This document shows positions 1-5,221 of a stretch of DNA of 6,086 nt, piece by piece (the stretch's first letter is position 1; every line of letters starts with the position of its first letter). Origin of the DNA: an uncultured Collinsella sp. (GTDB taxonomy: Bacteria; Actinomycetota; Coriobacteriia; Coriobacteriales; Coriobacteriaceae); assembly GCA_934655835.1 (NCBI GenBank), contig CAKUHM010000087.1, forward strand, positions 1 through 6,086, written 5' to 3'. The position numbers and the translations under genes were made by a program. The notes beneath the pieces were generated by a model. That model worked only from the letters and a program-made list of their open reading frames with translations, was not told the DNA's origin and made no database searches.

Positions 1-36
1 TAGCCTTGATGTGTTGAATACGCTGAAGGGATATGG

Positions 37-660
37 ATGACCGTCGATATGGGCGACCTTGCGCTTCTAATGTTGTCCGTGCTGTGCCTTGCGATCTTTG
101 TCTGCTTGCTGATTAAGGTGCTCAAAGGACGGGCTATAAGAATCGACGAGTTGGGTTACTTGCTGCTTGTCGAGAGGCTACGGTCACCGGCGCTGACGGT
201 TGCGATGAAAGCCGTCTCGAACTTGGCGTCGCTGCCGTTTATCGTCGGCGTGCTGGTCGCGGCAATACTGCGGGCGCCCTGTCGGCCCAATGTTATCTTG
301 GCCGCCGTCAACGTTGGCGCCATCAGTGCAATAGACCAGCTGTTGAAGATTCTTGTGCGCCGACCTCGTCCCCAGGGATTTCGGCTTGTCGAGGCGCAGG
401 GACTGAGTTTTCCCTCGGGCCACTCGATGGCGGCTATGGCGTTTTATGGCTATGGCATATGGTTAGTGCGATGCGGTGCGTTTGGCCTTCCGTTCAGAGC
501 TGCCATCGAGATCGTACTTGCGTGTGCCATCCTTGCGGTGGGCGTCAGTCGTATCTATCTGGGTGTGCACTATGCCTCGGATGTACTGGGCGGCTTCTGC
601 CTTTCGTTTGCCTGGCTCATCTTGTTTGTGCATCTTGTCGCCGGGGTTTTGGCGCTTTGA
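37..660 (+). CDS. PAP2-family membrane phosphatase (phosphatidic acid phosphatase type 2)
   Basis: The 207-residue product carries all three motifs of the PAP2/haloperoxidase-like acid phosphatase superfamily: K104 followed six residues later by R111-P112; P126-S-G-H129; and S171-R172 with H178 and D182. In this family H178 is the expected nucleophile and H129 the acid/base. Hydrophobic stretches at about 8-29, 63-79, 86-103, 131-145, 155-175 and 183-206 indicate an integral membrane protein, with the active site expected on the outer face. Known members dephosphorylate phosphatidate, phosphatidylglycerophosphate or undecaprenyl pyrophosphate; nothing here picks the substrate. The length is typical of small bacterial PAP2 proteins. 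The ATG is supported by AAGGG at 26-30, six bases upstream. The stop is TGA and no terminator is seen after it. The next gene starts 138 bases on, so co-transcription is possible but not shown. Confidence 0.92.
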   Translation: MTVDMGDLALLMLSVLCLAIFVCLLIKVLKGRAIRIDELGYLLLVERLRSPALTVAMKAVSNLASLPFIVGVLVAAILRAPCRPNVILAAVNVGAISAIDQLLKILVRRPRPQGFRLVEAQGLSFPSGHSMAAMAFYGYGIWLVRCGAFGLPFRAAIEIVLACAILAVGVSRIYLGVHYASDVLGGFCLSFAWLILFVHLVAGVLAL

Positions 661-798
661 CTGCTTGGTTGCCCTCCGTAAAGTCGCATCGGTTTTTAAC
701 GCAGCCCTAAAGAGCGCGAAACAGCTCGGAAAAGCTTGCTTCGTAGCATGAGCCTAACGATCGATACCACCATAAAGCACGGAAGGGTTGTGGGGATA

Positions 799-1323
799 AT
801 GGTCAACTATGGGTTTGGTATGCCGACGCGCTTGGTTGCGGATGGGGACGTGGCTCGCTGGTGTGGACGATTGGTCGCCCACTACGGCGGCACCAAGGCG
901 CTGGTCGTGCTGGGAGGTGACAAGCACACGCGTGATGAGCTTGTCTCGGCGGCGCTCGGCTCGCTCGATCGCGCCCTGCTCGAACGCGTGCTCTTTCGTT
1001 GCGGCTCAGTTGGGGGCGACGGGGGAGACGATTTGGTCGATGAGGCCGTAGCCCTGGCGACCGATGAGGGCGTGGACTTTGTCCTGGCGATCGGCGATGC
1101 CGATACGGCAGGCTTTGCGCGCGAGCTCGCCCGCCGCATGGCTGTGCTCGATGCCGGCGAGGACGGCTTTGTTCCCTACGGGTGCATCGTCTCGGAGGGA
1201 AAGGTGCCCGCTGTGGTGGGCGCCGGTGAGGTCCCCGTTTTCGCCATCATTGCGCCCGAGCTGTTGGAAGGCATCGGCTCTCCCTTGCGCGAACTGCTCG
1301 GCAGCATATGCGCCGCGGCATAG
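799..1323 (+). CDS. orphan, degenerate N-terminal domain of iron-containing alcohol dehydrogenase family
   Basis: The 174-residue product resembles only the N-terminal nucleotide-binding half of Fe-ADH/butanol dehydrogenase-like proteins. Residues 4-13 (YGFGMPTRLV) match the family opening of the type 'F.nPTRi.fG'. Residues 33-39 (KALVVLG) fit the first beta strand, and 92-99 (VDFVLAIG) the strand before the nucleotide loop. Residues 145-150 (VPVFAI) match the strand before the usual 'PTTaGTGSE' segment. The family's GGGSxxD loop is replaced by GDADTAG (99-105), and the whole C-terminal metal-binding domain with its conserved His residues is absent, in a family usually near 380-400 residues. 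Dehydrogenase activity is therefore unlikely; it could be a remnant or a repurposed binding domain. I chose the ATG at 799 because the family match begins there, although its ribosome site is only moderate (GGAAGG at 781-786 or GGGGA at 792-796). In-frame TTG at 736 and ATG at 748 are alternatives. The stop is TAG. Confidence 0.7.
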   Translation: MVNYGFGMPTRLVADGDVARWCGRLVAHYGGTKALVVLGGDKHTRDELVSAALGSLDRALLERVLFRCGSVGGDGGDDLVDEAVALATDEGVDFVLAIGDADTAGFARELARRMAVLDAGEDGFVPYGCIVSEGKVPAVVGAGEVPVFAIIAPELLEGIGSPLRELLGSICAAA

Positions 1324-1387
1324 AACCTGCCCCTTTTTGGTCAGTCGCCGTTAGGGGGCGGATTGGCAACGCTCGCTGATTACAGTC

Positions 1388-1417
1388 TTGACATGCGTTA
1401 GAATAGGAGCATCTGAT
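1388..1417 (+). promoter_or_regulatory. candidate sigma-70 type promoter of pgi
   Basis: A perfect TTGACA lies at 1388-1393. With an 18-base spacer, TCTGAT at 1412-1417 is a 4/6 match to the -10 box, and GATTAT at 1415-1420 is also possible with a long spacer. An overlapping alternative uses TAGAAT at 1399-1404 (5/6) with CTGATT at 1376-1381 (3/6) and a 17-base spacer. Any of these places the start of transcription about 40-55 bases before the pgi start codon. The strand and the exact -10 are inference. Confidence 0.4.
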
Positions 1418-1421
1418 TATC

Positions 1422-1445
1422 CGGGCGCGTGGAGGAGTGCGCCCG
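1422..1445 (+). promoter_or_regulatory. GC-rich hairpin in the pgi 5' leader
   Basis: CGGGCGC (1422-1428) and GCGCCCG (1439-1445) form a perfect 7-bp stem around a 10-base loop that contains the Shine-Dalgarno-like GGAGGAG (1431-1437). The true pgi ribosome site (GAGGAGG, 1452-1458) lies just downstream and outside the stem. If transcription starts near 1424, the hairpin sits at the extreme 5' end of the mRNA, a position known in other mRNAs to slow decay. No U-tract follows, so it is not a terminator. The function is inferred. Confidence 0.4.
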
Positions 1446-1463
1446 TATGCTGAGGAGGACTTT

Positions 1464-3158
1464 ATGGCAACTGTTGCCGCACCTATCGACGCTACGTCGA
1501 CCGCCGCTTGGAAGGCGCTCGAGGCCCATCAGGAGAAGCTCGAGGCCGAGGGCATCGATCTTAAGGCCTGGTTCGCTGCTGACGCCGACCGCGTGAACAA
1601 GCTGAGCTTTGACGCCGGCGACCTTCACTTCGATCTGTCCAAGAACCTGGTGACCGATGAGACCGTCAAGCTGCTGTGCGATCTTGCCCGCGAGGTGAAG
1701 CTCGAGGAGCGCCGCGACGCCATGTTCTCCGGCGAGCACATCAACACCACCGAGGACCGTGCCGTCCTGCACACCGCGCTTCGCCGTCCGGCAAGCGAGA
1801 AGGGCCAGCTCATCGTTGACGGCCAGGACGTCGTCGCCGACGTGCACGAGGTCCTCGACCGCATGTATGCCTTCGCCGAGCGCGTGCGCTCCGGTGAGTG
1901 GAAGGGCGTTACCGGCAAGAAGATCGAGCACCTGGTGTCCATCGGCATCGGTGGCTCCGATCTGGGCCCGGTCATGGCTTACGAGGCCCTGCGCCCCTAC
2001 GCCGACGCCGGTATCGACTGCCGCTACATCTCCAACATCGACCCCAACGACCAGGCCGAGAAGCTCAAGGGTTTGGATCCCGAGACCACGCTCGTGATCA
2101 TCGTTTCCAAGACCTTCACCACGCTCGAGACCCTCACCAACGCTCGCGAGGTCAAGACCTGGATGCTCGAGCAGCTCAAGGCTCAGGGCGCCATCGATGG
2201 CTCCGATGAGCAGAACGCCGAGGCCGTGGCAAAGCACTTCGTCGCCGTTTCCACCGCACTCGAGAAGGTTGAGGCCTTCGGTATCGACCCCGCTAACGCT
2301 TTTGGTTTCTGGAACTGGGTCGGCGGTCGCTATTCCGTTGACTCCGCCGTGGGCCTGTCGCTGATCGTCGTGCTCGGCCCCGAGCGTTTCCAGCAGTTCC
2401 TCGAGGGCTTCCACGCCATCGACGAGTATTTCTGCAACACGCCGCTCGAGAACAACGCCGTTGCGCTGATGGGCCTGCTCAACGTCTGGTACGTCAACTT
2501 CTTCGGCTCCAAGAGCCACGCCGTGCTTCCGTACAGCCAGTACCTGCACCGCTTCCCGGCCTACCTGCAGCAGCTCACCATGGAGTCCAACGGCAAGCAC
2601 GTCCGCTGGGACGGCAGCGCTGTGACCTCCGATACCGGTGAGATCTTCTGGGGCGAGCCCGGCACCAACGGCCAGCATGCCTTCTACCAGCTGCTGCACC
2701 AGGGCACCGTGGTGGTTCCGGCCGATTTCATCGCCTTCGCCAATACCGCCAACCCTGCGACCGACAGCGGCCAGGACGTCCACGAGCTGTTCCTGGGCAA
2801 CTTCCTGGCCCAGACCAAGGCGCTCGCCTTTGGTAAGACGGCCGATGAGGTGCGCGCCGAGGGCACGCCCGAGCAGATTGTCCCGGCCCGCTGCTTTGAG
2901 GGCAACCGTCCGACGACCTCGATCTTCGGTGACACGCTGAGCCCGTTTGCACTCGGCGAGCTCATCGCCCTGTACGAGCACATCGTGTTTGTCGAGGGCA
3001 CGGTCTGGGGCATCGACTCCTACGACCAGTGGGGCGTCGAGCTGGGCAAGCAGCTTGCCAAGCAGATCACCCCTGCCTTCCACGACGACGCTGCCAAGGC
3101 CGAGCAGGACGCTTCGACCCAGGCGCTCATCGAGTTCTACCGCGCTCACCGCAAGTAG
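1464..3158 (+). CDS. pgi: glucose-6-phosphate isomerase
   Basis: This cytosolic enzyme interconverts glucose 6-phosphate and fructose 6-phosphate in glycolysis and gluconeogenesis. The product is 564 residues, in the long class typified by the E. coli enzyme of about 550. Both family signatures are present: N284-W-V-G-G-R-Y-S (284-291), and the segment 512-529 that begins GTVW and includes Y520-D-Q-W-G-V-E526 and K529. Catalytic residues expected from characterised isomerases are visible: E374 in MESNGK, H405 in GQHAF, and K529. The phosphate-binding SIGIGGSD segment lies at about 159-166. The ATG at 1464 follows a strong GAGGAGG (1452-1458) with a 5-base spacer, and is preferred over an in-frame GTG at 1437 that lies inside the leader hairpin. 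The stop is TAG. It has its own likely promoter and terminator, so it is probably transcribed alone. No frameshift or missing motif is seen. Confidence 0.98.
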   Translation: MATVAAPIDATSTAAWKALEAHQEKLEAEGIDLKAWFAADADRVNKLSFDAGDLHFDLSKNLVTDETVKLLCDLAREVKLEERRDAMFSGEHINTTEDRAVLHTALRRPASEKGQLIVDGQDVVADVHEVLDRMYAFAERVRSGEWKGVTGKKIEHLVSIGIGGSDLGPVMAYEALRPYADAGIDCRYISNIDPNDQAEKLKGLDPETTLVIIVSKTFTTLETLTNAREVKTWMLEQLKAQGAIDGSDEQNAEAVAKHFVAVSTALEKVEAFGIDPANAFGFWNWVGGRYSVDSAVGLSLIVVLGPERFQQFLEGFHAIDEYFCNTPLENNAVALMGLLNVWYVNFFGSKSHAVLPYSQYLHRFPAYLQQLTMESNGKHVRWDGSAVTSDTGEIFWGEPGTNGQHAFYQLLHQGTVVVPADFIAFANTANPATDSGQDVHELFLGNFLAQTKALAFGKTADEVRAEGTPEQIVPARCFEGNRPTTSIFGDTLSPFALGELIALYEHIVFVEGTVWGIDSYDQWGVELGKQLAKQITPAFHDDAAKAEQDASTQALIEFYRAHRK

Positions 3159-3186
3159 TCTTTGTTGCTGAGATAGGTCATGGCCG

Positions 3187-3223
3187 AAAGGGGCCCGTAT
3201 CCGTTGGGATGCGGGCCCCTTTT
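3187..3223. terminator. rho-independent terminator, probably bidirectional, between convergent genes
   Basis: A 16-bp stem with one G-T wobble pairs 3187-3202 with 3207-3222 around a GTTG loop. The core is GGGGCCC/GGGCCCC, flanked by AAA on the left and TTTT on the right. It begins 28 bases after the pgi stop. Read from the - strand, 38 bases past the stop at 3261-3263, the same stem ends in a shorter T-run. It can therefore end pgi transcription efficiently and the opposing operon less strongly. Confidence 0.88.
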
Positions 3224-3260
3224 CTGTTGTCGGTCGGATTCGATGGGTCGCGTGACGTCG

Positions 3261-4079
3261 TCAGAGGTCGAATTCGTCCTGAGCGCCTTGGGCTTCGGGG
3301 AGCTCCCCGTAGAGCGGATGGTCTTCGAGCCTAAAGCGCTCAACTTGTTGTGGGGCGCGGCCGCGGACGAAGAGCCAGGAGCGGTCGACGGGCGTTGCCA
3401 TGAGCGTACTGGGCAGCACGTCGGCGCGCTCCGAGAAGACGCGGGCGCTCTCGGGGTCTTGAAAGGCCAGTACCAGCTGCGTGTCGCAGTTGCCCATGAT
3501 GGAGCGGGCGCGCGCTTCGCCATAGAGCGCATCGAGCTGGTTTGTTGACTGCAGCAATAGGGTTGCCCAGATCTCGCGGCTGCGGATGATGGACAAAACG
3601 TTATCGATTTGTGGCATCTGCAGGTTGGCAAAGTCATCGAGCATAAAGCGGACCGGTATCGCAAAGCGGCCGTCGGGCTGCGCGTCGGCGTGGCGGATGA
3701 GTTCCGCGAAGGCCTGCGCTACAAACAGGTCGGTGAGCGGATCGAGGCTACGGTCGAGATCGCTGACGGTGACGAAGAGCGCTCGACGCTCGCATCCCAG
3801 AGCTGCGAAATCGATCTGATTCGCATCGGTGTATAGACGGCGTGCTCCATCAAAGCCCAGGCACATGACTTTTTCGGCAAGGATGCCCATGATGCTTGCG
3901 TGCATCTTTTCGGCCGTGATGGTGGGTGAGTAGCGCCGCCAAAGTGAGAGCGCGTAGCTTGTGGGGTCGGTGGTCTGCAGGTCGTCGAAAAGGCGTGTCG
4001 TGGCGCGGTCTTGGAGATGTTCGCAAAGGTCGATCACCGATGAAATCGTCTGCTCCTCCACGGGCAGCTGTTCACACAC
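3261..4079 (-). CDS. C-terminal part of interrupted VirD4-like ATPase (Walker B half)
   Basis: This 272-residue reading frame begins at a GTG directly after the TAG. Counting from that GTG, Walker B is R-F-M-L-D-D-F-A-N (144-152), followed by I-R-S-R-E-I (165-170), L-L-L-Q-S-T-N-Q-L (174-182) and M-G-N-C-D-T-Q-L (195-202). Each has a close counterpart in VirD4/TraG proteins (LDEFAN, IRSREI, iLQn.aQL, GNCD). The C-terminal S-W-L-F-V-R-G (234-240) and the late H-P segment resemble the family ending, so the 3' end looks complete. No Shine-Dalgarno precedes the GTG. Separate translation would need reinitiation after the TAG, and I consider a stand-alone protein unlikely. The stop is TGA, followed 38 bases later by the shared terminator. 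Confidence 0.7.
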   Translation of the reverse strand: MCEQLPVEEQTISSVIDLCEHLQDRATTRLFDDLQTTDPTSYALSLWRRYSPTITAEKMHASIMGILAEKVMCLGFDGARRLYTDANQIDFAALGCERRALFVTVSDLDRSLDPLTDLFVAQAFAELIRHADAQPDGRFAIPVRFMLDDFANLQMPQIDNVLSIIRSREIWATLLLQSTNQLDALYGEARARSIMGNCDTQLVLAFQDPESARVFSERADVLPSTLMATPVDRSWLFVRGRAPQQVERFRLEDHPLYGELPEAQGAQDEFDL

Positions 4080-4556
4080 CTAGGCGATCAGGCAGGACAG
4101 CAGGTGGGCTGTTGCAGGGTCCCAAAACGGCTGGGTTTGGTCCTCGACTGGACAGATGGCCTTGGCGACCGAGATGATGTCTTGCTGGTTGGGCTTGCCG
4201 TCTTTGGTGCGGCGGATGTGGTTGAGCGGGTTGTAGCCACACTGCTCGATGTCCTCGGGCAGTGTGGTCGCATCGTCAAGATCGGCAAAGTTGAGGCGCT
4301 GTACACGATAGCCGTGCGCGGCAAGCACGGGGCCGACTTCGCGGCAGAGCGTCCCCTTAGTATCGAGCACGATATAGCTCGCATTCATCTGCAGCAGGTT
4401 AGGCTTAAGAACGTTGCGGGTCTTGCCGGCGCCCGAAGGCCCGATTACAAGCATATTGTTGTTGAGGCCCGTTTGACGCGTGTCACACGAGAGTGTGTGG
4501 GCTTGCGCAAGGATGGTGGGGGCCGGGGCGTGCAGGGCTGCGTTGAGGTTAGACAT
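4080..4556 (-). CDS. N-terminal part of interrupted VirD4-like ATPase (Walker A half)
   Basis: This fragment has 158 residues. Residues 23-26 (SCDT) and 30-48 lead into Walker A, G39-PSGAG-K45-T46. The strand I-V-L-D-T-K-G-T follows, then a G-Y-N-P-L-N-H motif that matches the 'cYNPf' segment of VirD4-like proteins, and F-W-D-P near the end, matching 'FWekae'. The ATG at 4556 is supported by AAGGAG (4564-4569) with a 7-base spacer. It overlaps the 3' end of the ClpP-like gene by 8 bases (ATGTCTAA), which suggests coupled translation. An upstream in-frame start at 4676 is rejected: it would lie deep in the peptidase gene, and its extra 40 residues look like out-of-frame composition (rich in R, P and S). 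Without the second half the product lacks Walker B and should be inactive. Confidence 0.75.
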   Translation of the reverse strand: MSNLNAALHAPAPTILAQAHTLSCDTRQTGLNNNMLVIGPSGAGKTRNVLKPNLLQMNASYIVLDTKGTLCREVGPVLAAHGYRVQRLNFADLDDATTLPEDIEQCGYNPLNHIRRTKDGKPNQQDIISVAKAICPVEDQTQPFWDPATAHLLSCLIA

Positions 4557-5166
4557 GGGCGGTCTCCTTGGTCGAGGTGAGAATGCTGTGGGCAAAGCCG
4601 AGCTCGACGGCGCGCTCGGCCGAAAGGTACGTATCCTTTGCCGTGAGTGTTTGGATACGCTTGGCCGAAAGGCCACTGCGATCAGACAGGATTTGCGTCA
4701 GGGCCTTGCGGGTCTGCATGAGACGCCGGCTTGTTTCCTGGAGTGCTAGGGCTGAGCCCCCAGCTCCTTGCGGGATGAGCGGGTCGTGAATCATGAGTTC
4801 TGCATGAGGCGCCATACGGCGCTCGTCGCCACCCATAAAGATGATGGCGCCCATAGAGGCCGCAAACTCTAGGCAGATGGTGTGGATGGGGCACGGCGAG
4901 AGGCGCATGGTGTCGTAGATGGCGAGGCCGGCGCGCACGTTGCCGCCGGGGCTGGCAACAAAGACCGTGATGGGGGCCGTGGGGTCTGCGGCCTCGAGCA
5001 GGCGAATCTGCTGGCACAGATCGTGCGCCATCGAACTGTTGATGTCGCCCACGACGGAAAGCTCACGTCGGGCGAGCATCTCGTCGTAGACGGAAGTGAG
5101 CGTTATGCCACGAGCCGATTCGCGCATCGTGAGCGGGCTGATGACAGGGGTCTGAGTGGTGTCCAC
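4549..5166 (-). CDS. ClpP-like serine peptidase (family S14) of a mobile-element operon
   Basis: The 205-residue product aligns along its whole length with ClpP (about 193-207 residues). From the GTG start, R19-G20 in 'SARG' matches the N-terminal 'tSRGER' segment, then S72-P-G-G-N-V (72-77) and A-I-Y-D-T-M (82-87). The catalytic triad is complete: S104 in AASMGA, H127 in MIHDP, and D178 in K-D-T-Y-L-S-A. It should be an active peptidase, though its partner unfoldase is not visible. Housekeeping clpP genes usually sit beside tig or clpX. Here the neighbours are an unknown gene and a coupling ATPase, so this is probably an extra copy belonging to the element. The GTG at 5166 has AAAGGA at 5173-5178 with a 6-base spacer, and the ClpP match begins shortly after it. 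An ATG at 5256 would overlap the upstream gene by 35 bases and has no homology support. The stop overlaps the ATPase start. Confidence 0.85.
   Translation of the reverse strand: MDTTQTPVISPLTMRESARGITLTSVYDEMLARRELSVVGDINSSMAHDLCQQIRLLEAADPTAPITVFVASPGGNVRAGLAIYDTMRLSPCPIHTICLEFAASMGAIIFMGGDERRMAPHAELMIHDPLIPQGAGGSALALQETSRRLMQTRKALTQILSDRSGLSAKRIQTLTAKDTYLSAERAVELGFAHSILTSTKETAHV
4564..4569 (-). promoter_or_regulatory. ribosome binding site of the coupling ATPase, inside the peptidase gene
   Basis: AAGGAG lies seven bases before the ATG at 4556, within the last codons of the ClpP-like gene. It fixes the ATPase start and, with the ATGTCTAA overlap, indicates translational coupling. Confidence 0.75.
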
Positions 5167-5172
5167 GAAGGT

Positions 5173-5178
5173 TCCTTT
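5173..5178 (-). promoter_or_regulatory. ribosome binding site that sets the GTG start of the ClpP-like gene
   Basis: AAAGGA reads on the - strand six bases before GTG at 5166. It lies in the 55-base gap after the upstream stop (5222-5224). No convincing promoter is visible in the gap, so the gene is probably transcribed with its upstream neighbour. Confidence 0.7.
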
Positions 5179-5221
5179 CTTAACGTAGGACGAGGTTCTA
5201 TTTGGGTTGGTGAAGCTGGCG

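Larger units (their letters stand above)
3261..4556 (-). pseudogene. VirD4/TraG-type coupling ATPase gene interrupted by an in-frame TAG
   Basis: Read through the TAG at 4080-4082, this frame encodes 431 positions of a type IV secretion coupling protein, the ATPase that delivers relaxase-bound DNA or protein to the transfer channel. Walker A is at 39-46, a V-L-D-T-K-G strand and turn follows, and Walker B comes later in M-L-D-D-F-A-N. Family members of this type (VirD4-like proteins of Gram-positive elements) usually have about 600 residues with two N-terminal membrane segments. Those segments are missing here, and the gene starts almost directly at the ATPase domain. The loop after the IRSREI and GNCD motifs is also shortened, and the usual TPDE-type segment is not seen. 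The TAG falls at position 159, after C-L-I-A and before V-C-E-Q, where relatives typically have Tyr (a '..LI.Y..' pattern). I infer a nonsense mutation in a once-functional gene. Alternatives are sequencing error or local readthrough. Confidence 0.8.

Noticed and set aside
736..798. TTG at 736 or ATG at 748 as the start of the Fe-ADH-like gene
   Set aside because: The similarity to the family begins just after the ATG at 799, and neither upstream codon has a clear ribosome site. They are not fully excluded.
1346..1362. Possible terminator after the Fe-ADH-like gene (CGCC...GGCG)
   Set aside because: The stem is only about four base pairs and no T-run follows it.
1398..3149. 583-codon open frame on the - strand opposite pgi
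   Set aside because: It is a mirror of the pgi reading frame caused by strong GC-rich codon bias. Its product is rich in L, V, G and A with no recognisable motif, while pgi on the other strand is certain.
4080..4082. General recoding of TAG as a sense codon
   Set aside because: TAG is the plausible natural stop of pgi, of the Fe-ADH-like gene and of the unknown gene in the same operon, so only this one codon is anomalous.
4104..4580. 158-codon + strand frame opposite the ATPase, and similar frames opposite the peptidase and unknown genes
   Set aside because: They are antisense to genes with clear motifs or coherent operon structure, lack ribosome sites, and have no recognisable protein features.
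4557..4676. Upstream extension of the coupling ATPase to 4676
   Set aside because: The added segment is rich in R, P and S, as expected for a shadow of the peptidase gene. ATG at 4556 has AAGGAG at proper spacing.
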